From an uncultured Bacteroidales bacterium (lineage in GTDB: Bacteria > Bacteroidota > Bacteroidia > Bacteroidales > UBA932), in contig CAJONI010000026.1 of the NCBI GenBank assembly GCA_905235995.1, positions 17,757 through 81,756 of the forward strand: 64,000 nucleotides of DNA, given 5' to 3'. Position 1 is the stretch's first letter; each line of letters starts with the position of its first letter. This document shows positions 26,280-33,132 of the stretch, one piece after another. Both the position numbers and the translations under genes were made by a program. The notes under the pieces were generated by a model that saw only the letters and a list, made by a program, of their open reading frames with translations, was not told the origin of the DNA and made no database searches.

Positions 26280-27544
26280 TTCAATTGAAAGAGAACGGGA
26301 AAGTTAAAGACAACGCGCACGGGCTCCCCGTTGACATAACCCGGAGTCCACATGGGCGACTGTGAAACGACTCTCGCGGCCTCATTGTCGAGAATCGGGT
26401 CGATTCCGCGCAGCACTTTGACACCCGTGACGCTGCCGTCTTTCTCGATGGTGAACTGCAAGGTCACTCGACCCTGAAGTTCCCGGACTATTGCCTCCTC
26501 AGGGTAATTGAGCTGCTCATTGACCCAATTGGAAAACTTGTTGGCATCGCCGCCCTGGAACATGGGCTTGGTTTCGACCTCACTGAAAGGAACGGCCTCC
26601 GGCTTATCCATATCAATGGCGGAACCGGTATTGTCGGACGGGACTTCTTCCATGGCGGAGACGTCTTCCTTGGGCGCGGGTTTACATTCGGCCAGCAGAA
26701 GCAGGGCGCCGGCCATGAGGGGAATCAGGAGCAGCACGGAGAGCTTCCTCCAGGCTGCCTTTTTTGTAGTCTGCATCATGATAATACGGTTTTTGAGTTG
26801 TGCATGGTTGAAGCCGTTGGCCAGGAGAAAGCGCTTTTCCCCCACGGCTTTCTTAACGAGCAGTAATTGGTATTGGGTAGCATCGATTCCTTGATTGAGA
26901 ACGAAGTCGTCGGCTTCGTATTCGTGGAGCAGCTTGAGCTCGGCCTGGCATATCCATACCAGCGGATTGAACCACTGGAAGACGGTCAGGAGCGAGGAGA
27001 GCAGCAGGTCGTGGGAGTGTCCGCAGCTGACATGTGCGCGTTCGTGAGTGAGTATTGCGGGATATCTCGCAAGGTCGTCGCGGTTGATGACGATGTGCCG
27101 CATCCAGCTGAAGGAAGGTGTTTCCCTGTCTGCAAGATGAAGCACGTAGCCAGAATGCCGTTCGCCGGTAGTGTGCCGGAGCATTCGGAACATGCCCCAG
27201 TAGGACCTTGCGTAGAAACCCAGTGTGACGCCAGCGCCGACGACGTAGGCGATCAGCAGCAATGCCATCCAGTCGGGGCTGGAAGCATGGGATACGTGTG
27301 AAAGAGCGTCCGCGGCAGGCTCTGCAGCGCCAACCATAGCCGGGGCTATCCATTCCGAATATACTGTAGGCACGGACGTGCGGATCTGCAGCAGAGGAAG
27401 CAGGAGGCAGAGCGCGCTTCCCGCCAGCAAGGTGAAGCGGTTGAAACGGAAATGTCCGTCCCGCCGCATTACCAGCAGGAAGAACGCGTCGAATATGCCC
27501 AGCAAGACCGAACTTTTCAGCAGATATATGAGAAAGGTGTTCAT
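26276..27544 (-). CDS. BlaR1/MecR1-like M56 membrane peptidase with C-terminal TonB domain
   Basis: 422 residues. The N-terminal membrane part has helices near residues 5-25, 38-52 and 92-112. A cytoplasmic M56 zinc-peptidase domain carries HERAH (His167, Glu168, His171) and a distal HEYEAD around residue 210. A further helix (LSVLLLIPLMAGALLLLAEC) near residue 275 is followed by a periplasmic Pro/Glu linker and a TonB C-terminal domain (YPEEAIVRELQGRVTLQFTI; WTPGYVNGEPVRVVF). In BlaR1 the outside domain senses beta-lactam; here it is replaced by a TonB domain, so the signal may be mechanical or come from an outer-membrane receptor. It is translationally coupled to blaI (4-base overlap) and to the TPR gene. 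Confidence 0.9.
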   Translation of the reverse strand: MNTFLIYLLKSSVLLGIFDAFFLLVMRRDGHFRFNRFTLLAGSALCLLLPLLQIRTSVPTVYSEWIAPAMVGAAEPAADALSHVSHASSPDWMALLLIAYVVGAGVTLGFYARSYWGMFRMLRHTTGERHSGYVLHLADRETPSFSWMRHIVINRDDLARYPAILTHERAHVSCGHSHDLLLSSLLTVFQWFNPLVWICQAELKLLHEYEADDFVLNQGIDATQYQLLLVKKAVGEKRFLLANGFNHAQLKNRIIMMQTTKKAAWRKLSVLLLIPLMAGALLLLAECKPAPKEDVSAMEEVPSDNTGSAIDMDKPEAVPFSEVETKPMFQGGDANKFSNWVNEQLNYPEEAIVRELQGRVTLQFTIEKDGSVTGVKVLRGIDPILDNEAARVVSQSPMWTPGYVNGEPVRVVFNFPVLFQLK

Positions 27545-27903
27545 GGACGTTTGTTTTCTATCTGGGCGATGAGGGCCTTGAGTTCATCGAGGTCCATCTT
27601 CTCTTCTTCCACGAAGCGCGACACCACGCTTGCGTAGGAATTGTCGTAAAATTTCTCGACGGTGTCGGAAATCATCCTGTCAGCAAAGCCGTGCTCGTCG
27701 ACGAGGGCATGGTAGCGGTAGGCGTTGGCGAACCTCTCTCGGCCCACGTAGCCCTTCTCTTCCAGGAAGCCCACCTGGGTGGCGACGGTGTTGTAGTGTG
27801 GCTTCGGGTCCGGGAAATGCTTGAGCAGGTCCTGGATGAACATGGGCCCGTGGGTCCAGAACATCCGCAGGATCTCATCTTCCTTGGCTGTCAGTTTCTC
27901 CAT
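27541..27903 (-). CDS. BlaI/MecI/CopY-family transcriptional repressor
   Basis: 120 residues, the usual length for the family. A winged helix (LTAKEDEILRMFWTHGPMFI, then VATQVGFLEEKGYVGRERFA) is followed by a C-terminal dimerisation helix bundle (DNSYASVVSRFVEEEKMDLD). Such repressors are cut by the partner M56 protease, which frees their promoter. It is the first gene of a four-gene operon, and the M56 gene starts inside its 3' end. A promoter and a matching inverted repeat lie immediately upstream (27933-27975), consistent with autoregulation. Confidence 0.92.
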   Translation of the reverse strand: MEKLTAKEDEILRMFWTHGPMFIQDLLKHFPDPKPHYNTVATQVGFLEEKGYVGRERFANAYRYHALVDEHGFADRMISDTVEKFYDNSYASVVSRFVEEEKMDLDELKALIAQIENKRP

Positions 27904-27932
27904 TTTGCTTCTCTGCGGGATTGGTCACACCA

Positions 27933-27940
27933 CAAAATTA
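27933..27940 (-). promoter_or_regulatory. Promoter -7 box TAATTTTG for the blaI operon
   Basis: TAnnTTTG match on the - strand, 29 bases before the blaI ATG. Confidence 0.55.
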
Positions 27941-27956
27941 CAACATTTTTTCATAA

Positions 27957-27975
27957 CTCCTAATAATTTTAGGAG
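27957..27975 (-). promoter_or_regulatory. Candidate BlaI operator
   Basis: A perfect 7-bp inverted repeat CTCCTAA / TTAGGAG with a 5-base spacer. It covers the expected -33 region of the blaI promoter (its near edge is 16 bases upstream of the -7 box), so a bound dimer would block RNA polymerase. Assignment to BlaI is inferred from position and symmetry. Confidence 0.5.
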
Positions 27976-28012
27976 AAAACCGAAAAATTTACGGATGCGG
28001 TTTGGTGTATCT

Positions 28013-28152
28013 GCCTCCCCGCTGCGCCGCCCCCTTGGACGCGAACGCGATCCAGGCGCCGCTTGATGCTTCTCGCGTCCAGCTTCTTCGGGAATCCGAC
28101 ATGAGGCTGGACGCGAAATGCATGGTATGGACAAACGATGTGGCTCGCGTCC
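28013..28152. repeat. 140-bp structured repeat, copy 1 (REP-like, next to the RAYT gene)
   Basis: Matches 30057-30196 without gaps and with 7 mismatches. It starts with a C-rich head (GCCTCCCCGCTGCGCCGCCC) and then holds four copies of the 8-mer GGACGCGA in alternating orientation (starts near 28037, 28073, 28109 and 28144). The central pair (28071-28086 and 28103-28118) forms a long hairpin with two mismatches in the arms. It lies 43 bases beyond the RAYT stop codon, in the gap between that gene and the blaI promoter. Confidence 0.85.
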
Positions 28153-28195
28153 GGGAGATTGGATAAAGCAGATGAGCCTGTTCGCATATAAGAAA

Positions 28196-29134
28196 CTACT
28201 TCAGGCAGAGGCACCGTTTAAGTTGCGCTTCGGTAGTCTTCTTCTTCAGCGTCTTCCATAGGTTACGGCTGATGAGGTCGAAAAGGAAGGAGCGTTGTGA
28301 AACAGTTGTCTCGTAGATGGTTGCTCCGCGGAAGTATTTCGGGAGACAGCGTTCGTCTATAAGCTGGCAGAGTTCGAGGTCGGAAATCCGGTTCGGGTCG
28401 TGTTTACCATTCTCGTTCTTCAAAAGTTGGGTGAGGTCGAAGTCAGGCATGCCCTTTTCAAGCAGATCCAGCGTGATAAGAGGGCTTGACGATTTTTCCG
28501 CCTGCTGATCCCGGAGCGAGGTCTCGTCGCCTATCCTGTTCATCTGGTACAGAAAGTTGCGTGGAGTCACATATATGGCTTCTACTTGTGCCACGTCCAG
28601 TATGTCTTCCCTCAGAAGCATGCCTGACGCGTCCATCCGAAAACTAACTGGGATGTGTACGCCTCGTGGAATATACTTGTATCGCTGGTCGTCAGGCAGT
28701 AATGAAATCGGCGACCGCTTTCCGAGTTGGCGTGAGAAATACGCATTGGCTGAGCAATACCGATATCCGAAAGGGGTGGAGGAGATGCCGTGGTGAAGTC
28801 CCTGCCGATTTACATAGTTGAGGGCAGCCAGAGTGTGGTGATAGCCTTCTACTTCCAGGATAAATCCGTACTTCTCAGCCAGTCTTCCACGACGCTTGTA
28901 CTTTGGATTGAAAGACCGGGCATAGGAATAGCGCGCTCGGTACAGTACTTCTTCCGGGGCATCCGTTTGCAACAATCCATGGAAGTGGGTTGAAGGAAAG
29001 CCGTCGGCTAAAAGCCGCGAGTCGGTTTCCAGAGTAGCCAGCGCCAGGGAATTGAAGCCTCGTACCAGGTCTGCTTCGCTTCGGAACAGGACTTCGTCAG
29101 GAGAAGATAGAGAAATGTGATAAGTCTTTCTCAT
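28196..29134 (-). CDS. REP-associated tyrosine transposase (RAYT)-like Y1/HUH protein
   Basis: 312 residues. The N-terminal 135 residues follow the RAYT plan: TYHISLSSPDEVLF at the start, the HUH pair His50-Phe51-His52 in FPSTHFHGLLQTD (in place of the common PNHVHLLL), the YARSFNPKYKRRGRLAEKYG segment, and the candidate catalytic Tyr107 in LNYVNRQGLHHG (in place of RYIHxNPxRAG), 55 residues after the HUH. Residues 150-312 are a C-terminal extension I do not recognise. RAYTs are single-copy, domesticated relatives of IS200 transposases that act on REP hairpins. The hairpin repeat beside it supports this. No clear -7 box is visible upstream. Confidence 0.82.
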   Translation of the reverse strand: MRKTYHISLSSPDEVLFRSEADLVRGFNSLALATLETDSRLLADGFPSTHFHGLLQTDAPEEVLYRARYSYARSFNPKYKRRGRLAEKYGFILEVEGYHHTLAALNYVNRQGLHHGISSTPFGYRYCSANAYFSRQLGKRSPISLLPDDQRYKYIPRGVHIPVSFRMDASGMLLREDILDVAQVEAIYVTPRNFLYQMNRIGDETSLRDQQAEKSSSPLITLDLLEKGMPDFDLTQLLKNENGKHDPNRISDLELCQLIDERCLPKYFRGATIYETTVSQRSFLFDLISRNLWKTLKKKTTEAQLKRCLCLK

Positions 29135-29290
29135 TGCATTTCGTTTTTTTCATTACACAAATCGTTCGCACTTTTTCGCCCACCGCGTTCTTCCGCATCA
29201 GACGAAATGCTTGTCACGAAGGTAAGGAGTTTTCCGCAGAAAATGTAAGAAAGACTGATGTTCGAGGGGAAAGTGTCTATATTAATATTC

Positions 29291-29316
29291 AAAATGTATA
29301 TAATTGTATGCATTTT
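29291..29316 (+). promoter_or_regulatory. Candidate operator upstream of the membrane protein/XRE pair
   Basis: An imperfect inverted repeat (AAAATGTATA / TATGCATTTT, 9 of 10 pairs, 6-base spacer) ends 13 bases before the -7 box at 29330, covering the -33 zone. It is a plausible site for the XRE regulator encoded by the operon. Confidence 0.4.
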
Positions 29317-29329
29317 GTAAATTAATATA

Positions 29330-29337
29330 TATCTTTG
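29330..29337 (+). promoter_or_regulatory. Promoter -7 box TATCTTTG
   Basis: Exact TAnnTTTG match 29 bases before the membrane-protein ATG at 29367. The rest of 29135-29366 is AT-rich and holds no open frame I would support. Confidence 0.6.
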
Positions 29338-29366
29338 TTGTAGAAAACAAATAATCAATTCCGACC

Positions 29367-29843
29367 ATGAAATCATTAAAAATGCTTCCTTATAGTTGGA
29401 AGGTAGTCGGCTGGGTGTTGCTGTCGCTCTGCGTGCTTCTTTTTTCGGTCTGCTTCAGGGCAATCGCCCATGAACTGTTCTGGACTTCGTACAAACCCGA
29501 TGCTTTCGGTGCGGGTTGGGCAAGTTTGGTAGTCGAGCTCCTTTTTTGCATAGCTCCCATACTTATAGCCTTCTCGCAGGAACGGGAAGAGGATGAACGT
29601 ATTTCCGTCTTCCGACAGCAGGCGCTGGTACGGACGGTCATCCTCTATGTTATAATCATAATCCTTAGTGCCCTCAGCAACTGGATTCTGTCTCATCTGC
29701 TCCAGGACAAAGACACGTTCGTGCATATAATGGTGATAAAGAAATATTTTACATCCCTTCCGGCGTTCATCCTGTACTATCTGTTGATTTTCAAAGTATC
29801 TTTATGGTCGGATAACAAAAAACTCTTACGCGATGAAGAATAA
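29367..29843 (+). CDS. Four-helix integral membrane protein, partner of an XRE regulator
   Basis: 158 residues with four hydrophobic segments (near residues 14-34, 50-68, 88-112 and 128-146) and basic ends. No enzymatic motif is seen. The gene overlaps the following XRE-type HTH gene by 11 bases, a two-gene layout seen often in Firmicutes and Bacteroidota in which the small cytoplasmic HTH protein controls the pair. The function of the membrane partner is unknown. Confidence 0.75.
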   Translation: MKSLKMLPYSWKVVGWVLLSLCVLLFSVCFRAIAHELFWTSYKPDAFGAGWASLVVELLFCIAPILIAFSQEREEDERISVFRQQALVRTVILYVIIIILSALSNWILSHLLQDKDTFVHIMVIKKYFTSLPAFILYYLLIFKVSLWSDNKKLLRDEE

Positions 29844-30042
29844 TATACGTGTAGAACGTGCGCGTGTACGTATGTCTCAACAAGAGTTGGCCGAAAAGGC
29901 TGGTGTCATCCGGCAGACCATCGCTGCCATAGAACAGGGACGCTTCAATCCCTCCACGGTGCTGGCCCTGAAAATCGCCCATATATTCGGCCTGACCGTG
30001 GAACAACTCTTCGAACTGGAAGAATCCGATTGGAATAAATAA
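29833..30042 (+). CDS. Small XRE/Cro-type HTH transcriptional regulator
   Basis: 69 residues, almost entirely a HTH_3 domain: RVERARVRMSQQELAEKAGV, the recognition-helix region RQTIAAIEQGRFNPS, and LALKIAHIFGLTVEQLFELE. This short class, similar to YgzD-like regulators, binds DNA as a dimer and is normally co-transcribed with a membrane protein, as here. Copy 2 of the 140-bp repeat begins 14 bases after its stop and may act as its transcript end. Confidence 0.9.
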   Translation: MKNNIRVERARVRMSQQELAEKAGVIRQTIAAIEQGRFNPSTVLALKIAHIFGLTVEQLFELEESDWNK

Positions 30043-30056
30043 ACGTTGCCATCCGC

Positions 30057-30196
30057 GCCTCCCCGCTGCGCCGCCCCCTTGGACGCGAACGCGATCCAGG
30101 CGCCGCTTGATACTTCTCGCGTCCAGCTTCTTCGGGAATCCGACCTGAAGCTGGACGCGAGATCCATGGTATGGACGAACGATGTAGCTCGCGTCC
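30057..30196. repeat. 140-bp structured repeat, copy 2
   Basis: 95% identical to 28013-28152 and in the same orientation. The central inverted repeat is perfect here: 16 bp (30115-30130 and 30147-30162), with an inner 4-bp stem TCGG/CCGA in the loop. It fills the gap between the 3' ends of two convergent genes (the HTH stop at 30042 and the hydrolase stop at 30199), a typical REP/BIME position. I see no target-site duplication. Confidence 0.85.
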
Positions 30197-30198
30197 AT

Positions 30199-31272
30199 TC
30201 ATTCTCTTTTCCGTTCGAATTCAAAGTGGAATGGCTTATAGAAGTGGCGACGGGAGTAGTAGGTGACGGAAGGATGGGTGAGATCCATCACGAGTGTCCA
30301 GGCAGTGCCCATGTGCCTGCCCTCACTCGGCGGCAAGGAAACAGATGCAATCGTCTGCGTGAGCTGCTGCTTATCCATTACTCCTCCTGAGGCTTTGATC
30401 TGGCTGCACAGGAATTCATAGCGGCGGTCTCCTTCCATTAGGCCGACGTTCAGTTTGGCTTCGCAAAGGTAATGATTGGCAACGACAGCTGACTCCACCA
30501 CTTCCATCCGGTTGTCCACATACTCGACCACAACGCTTCGGCCGGTGGCGTCGGAAATGGCATAGTGATGTGCAGCGCCGATGTCGGAGTGCATATCGAT
30601 TTCACGAAGCAGATCCAGCGCTTCTTCCACGGTGGCAGCGTTTTTAAGCAGGTAGCAGATGGCAGATGTGGTGGTCAGTGCAGGCTTCCCGCTTTCCTGA
30701 TTCGTCTGGGTTTTGTCTCCTGCCATCAAGTCTGCGACGGCCAGTCCTTTCTCATTGATCCCGTCCAGGGCGAAAAACAGTACGGCGAGCGCCATATACT
30801 GATTCTTGAGGCCTTCCGGAACCCATCCTTCTCCGAAACCAAAAAAATTGGTGTTGAAGGTGGTGTAGGTCTCATAGCCCCGCTCGGGGATCGTATGAAG
30901 GACGATTCCGGTGACCGAATTGAAATCGAAATTCCTGCCCATCAGGACTCCGCCTTCAGGAGTATGGACAGTCAGGGCGGAGCAACCGTAGTCCATCGGC
31001 CCGGGAGTCCCGGACTTTGGCTGATTAAAGCCTTTGGAGAAGAAGCGCGTGACGTAAGCCGACAATTCAGCAGCGCTGCGTCCGCCACCGTTCTCCATGA
31101 GACCGGCAAAGCCGTCATCTCCTTTATATTCCATATAATACAGTCCGTCATCCAGCTTCTTTACGGACATCGCACCCTGTTCCAGCGGGTTTGTCTGTGC
31201 CCATGCATTCGCTCCGGAAAGCCATGCGGCGGCCAACAAGCCCCATAAAATGGTCTTGGCAATCTTTTTCAT
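30199..31272 (-). CDS. Choloylglycine hydrolase/C45-like Ntn hydrolase
   Basis: 357 residues with a signal peptide ending NAWAQ. The Ntn-hydrolase signature is GCSALTVHTPEG, with Cys97 as candidate nucleophile, followed by LMGRNFDFNS, as in bile salt hydrolases, penicillin V acylases and C45 peptidases. In many members the Cys becomes the N-terminus only after processing. Later motifs include GINEKGLAVADLM and ATGRSVVVEYVDNRMEVV. It should hydrolyse a linear amide (bile salt, acyl-amino acid or similar) in the periplasm; which one cannot be read. It is the third gene of an operon under a winged-helix regulator. Confidence 0.85.
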   Translation of the reverse strand: MKKIAKTILWGLLAAAWLSGANAWAQTNPLEQGAMSVKKLDDGLYYMEYKGDDGFAGLMENGGGRSAAELSAYVTRFFSKGFNQPKSGTPGPMDYGCSALTVHTPEGGVLMGRNFDFNSVTGIVLHTIPERGYETYTTFNTNFFGFGEGWVPEGLKNQYMALAVLFFALDGINEKGLAVADLMAGDKTQTNQESGKPALTTTSAICYLLKNAATVEEALDLLREIDMHSDIGAAHHYAISDATGRSVVVEYVDNRMEVVESAVVANHYLCEAKLNVGLMEGDRRYEFLCSQIKASGGVMDKQQLTQTIASVSLPPSEGRHMGTAWTLVMDLTHPSVTYYSRRHFYKPFHFEFERKRE

Positions 31273-31283
31273 AGTTACTGTGA

Positions 31284-31574
31284 TTATTTACTTGCCGAAA
31301 GGTATTCTTTCAGCGCTTCTACATATTGTTTGAAGGCTTCCTGGCCTGCCGGGGTGATGCGGCAGGTAGTGCGGGGCATCTTTCCCTTGAAGCCTTTTTC
31401 CACCGTGATGTAGCCGGCGGCCGTGAGTTTGTCAATCTGCACGCTGAGGTTCCCAGACGTGGCTCCTGTCTGCTTTTTGAGATAGGTGAAGTCGGCTTCA
31501 TCCACTCCAGCCAGGATACTCATTACCGCCAGCCGGAGCTCCGAATGAAGGAGCGGGTCTAACTTGGGAAACAT
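31284..31574 (-). CDS. Winged-helix transcriptional regulator (HTH_27/MarR-like)
   Basis: 96 residues. The single winged helix runs from LLHSELRLAVMSILAGVDEA through GATSGNLSVQIDKLTAAGYI (recognition helix) to the wing KGKMPRTTCRITPAGQEAF, with a C-terminal dimer helix. This size class in Bacteroidota usually represses its own operon. It lies between a membrane protein gene (3-base gap) and the choloylglycine-hydrolase-like gene (11-base gap). A 15-bp palindrome in the operon promoter is its likely site. Confidence 0.88.
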   Translation of the reverse strand: MFPKLDPLLHSELRLAVMSILAGVDEADFTYLKKQTGATSGNLSVQIDKLTAAGYITVEKGFKGKMPRTTCRITPAGQEAFKQYVEALKEYLSASK

Positions 31575-31577
31575 AGG

Positions 31578-32153
31578 CTACTTGTACTGAAGTTTCATGA
31601 TGCTTCCGGTCACAAGCAGCAGAGCGCCACCAAGGGTAAAAATCAGCAGTTGCGCGTCACCCTTGACCAGCATGGCAAACACCGCCCCGCCGACGCCAAG
31701 GAGGAAGCCGCAGATGATGATGGGCCAGTTTTTCAGAAGGACGCCGGACATACATTCTGCCAGGCCCATGATGATGACGATGATGAGCGTCACGTGCATG
31801 GGGACCAGGAAGATTGCGATGGCGCTGAGTGTGATTGCGAATGCCCCGAAGACGCGCCACACTCCGCTGAGCATCTTGCTCACCTCGTTCTGGGGCATCG
31901 CCTTATTATACTTACCCATCAGAGCGGCAAGAGGGTAGCCGATGGCCGGCATGGCGAACCACAGGAAGTTCCACTGCGGTTTACCTGTAAGATGCCATAA
32001 TAGATAGATTACAAGGGAAGTAGCGGTGAGCAGTGCTCCCCAAAGCATGAAGTACTTTGCACTGCCCCGAAGGATATCCTTGCGGCTGTTGTTGAGCGTT
32101 TCGGAGATGAGGGCGAGGCTTTCGCTTGCCGTAAGTTCTTTGTTCTGTTCCAT
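31578..32153 (-). CDS. Multi-pass membrane protein co-transcribed with a winged-helix regulator
   Basis: 191 residues. A soluble N-terminus (about residues 1-32, with LTASESLALISETLNNSRKD) is followed by about six hydrophobic segments (FMLWGALLTATSLVIYLLWH; VFGAFAITLSAIAIFLVP; LLIFTLGGALLLVTGSIM and others). No catalytic motif is seen. It is the first gene of a three-gene operon with the regulator and the hydrolase. Similar membrane protein/winged-helix pairs are widespread in Bacteroidota, but their role is unknown to me. Confidence 0.8.
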   Translation of the reverse strand: MEQNKELTASESLALISETLNNSRKDILRGSAKYFMLWGALLTATSLVIYLLWHLTGKPQWNFLWFAMPAIGYPLAALMGKYNKAMPQNEVSKMLSGVWRVFGAFAITLSAIAIFLVPMHVTLIIVIIMGLAECMSGVLLKNWPIIICGFLLGVGGAVFAMLVKGDAQLLIFTLGGALLLVTGSIMKLQYK

Positions 32154-32216
32154 TGTATCAAGTGTTTAGCTGGTTTTGGGTTAAGAACAGCTGCGCAGTC
32201 TGCCCTAATCCCGATG

Positions 32217-32248
32217 CAAATATAAACAAGTTTATAATATAAACCAAA
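32217..32248 (-). promoter_or_regulatory. Full promoter: TTTG - 20 bases - TATATTTG
   Basis: The best Bacteroidota promoter in the window: -33 TTTG (32245-32248) and -7 TATATTTG (32217-32224), both exact, with a 20-base spacer. It drives the membrane protein/regulator/hydrolase operon. Confidence 0.8.
32230..32244. promoter_or_regulatory. Palindromic operator in the promoter spacer
   Basis: A perfect 15-bp palindrome GTTTATA-A-TATAAAC fills most of the spacer between the -33 and -7 boxes. A protein bound here would block polymerase. The winged-helix protein of the same operon is the obvious candidate. Confidence 0.6.
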
Positions 32249-32317
32249 TTTATTTGTGATTTTTTTCTCGGGGACCGTCCTTATGGGCTGAAAAGTAATA
32301 CCTGTCGTTTTTATTAG

Positions 32318-32325
32318 TACATTTG
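32318..32325 (+). promoter_or_regulatory. Promoter -7 box TACATTTG 7 bases before an ATG
   Basis: Exact TAnnTTTG match. Only CACCATT lies between it and the ATG at 32333, so the leader should be very short or absent. Confidence 0.6.
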
Positions 32326-32332
32326 CACCATT

Positions 32333-33112
32333 ATGGGAAGAGCGAAATGGATAGTCGGTTTTCTCGGGTGGGTCGCCTATGGGCCCATCGGAGCTTTGAT
32401 CGGTTTTGCGCTGGGCGCTGTCGTCGATGCTACTGTAGATATAGGCAAGCGATTGCCAGGCGGTGATGGCGGCACGGGCTCCGCTTCGGGATGGAGCAGT
32501 ACTACACGGTCTTTCCAGGGCCGGGAAGGGCAGCGCAACAGTTTCCTGATCAGCCTGCTGGTGCTCTCATCAGCCGTCATAAAGGCCGACGGCAGGGTGC
32601 GGCAGGAGGAACTTGACCATGTCAAGTCGTTCATTCGCAGGAATTTCGGCGAAGCGGCCGTCTCCGAGGCAATGCGCATGCTAGAAGGGCTGAACCGTCA
32701 GCAGGTCGACATCTATTCTGTCGGTTCGCAGATTGCCTCCAACATGAACTATTCGCAGCGGCTGCAGCTCTTCCACTACCTCACCCAGATCGCCGCAGCC
32801 GACAAGGATTTCGCAAGGTCTGAAAAAGATGTGCTGGAAGCCATCTCATCGGCCATCCGGCTCACTTCGTCCGACGCCGCTTCGGTCATAGCGATGTACT
32901 ACAAGAGCACCGACTCTGCCTATGCCGTGCTCGAGATTCCTGTCTCGGCGACGGACGACGAGGTTAAGGCTGCATACCGTCGCATGGCCATGAAAAACCA
33001 TCCCGACAAGGTGGCTACTCTCGGCCCCGACGTGCAGAGGGCCGCGGCGGAGAAGTTCCGCAAGGTACAGGAAGCCTACGAGACAATCAAGAAGCAGCGC
33101 GGCATGGCCTGA
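32333..33112 (+). CDS. TerB-DnaJ (DjlA-like) membrane co-chaperone
   Basis: 259 residues. A glycine-rich N-terminal helix (VGFLGWVAYGPIGALIGFAL) likely anchors the protein. A low-complexity linker (GGDGGTGSASGW) leads to a TerB-like helical domain (about residues 65-185, with ISLLVLSSAVIKADGRVRQEE and IAAADKDFARSEKDVL). A C-terminal J domain (about 195-257) carries the HPD triad in NHPDKV, needed to stimulate Hsp70 ATPase. The layout matches DjlA-type proteins. It is monocistronic and converges on truB. Confidence 0.9.
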   Translation: MGRAKWIVGFLGWVAYGPIGALIGFALGAVVDATVDIGKRLPGGDGGTGSASGWSSTTRSFQGREGQRNSFLISLLVLSSAVIKADGRVRQEELDHVKSFIRRNFGEAAVSEAMRMLEGLNRQQVDIYSVGSQIASNMNYSQRLQLFHYLTQIAAADKDFARSEKDVLEAISSAIRLTSSDAASVIAMYYKSTDSAYAVLEIPVSATDDEVKAAYRRMAMKNHPDKVATLGPDVQRAAAEKFRKVQEAYETIKKQRGMA

Positions 33113-33132
33113 GCCATGCCTGTCTGCAATCT

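Noticed and set aside
26276-27903. Beta-lactam resistance locus
   Set aside because: BlaI and M56 proteins are present, but the sensor domain of BlaR1 is replaced by TonB and there is no beta-lactamase or PBP2a-like gene nearby.
28008-28152. Small Arg/Pro-rich open frames inside the 140-bp repeat copies
   Set aside because: They are by-products of the GC-rich palindromes; the frames do not start or stop consistently in the two copies.
30183-30196. GTRG tetranucleotide next to the last CTCGCGTCC arm, like the GTAG head of classical REPs
   Set aside because: In REPs the tetranucleotide is 5' of a whole hairpin. Here no complementary arm follows it, so it sits inside the possible loop; likely coincidence, though worth recalling if cleavage is mapped.
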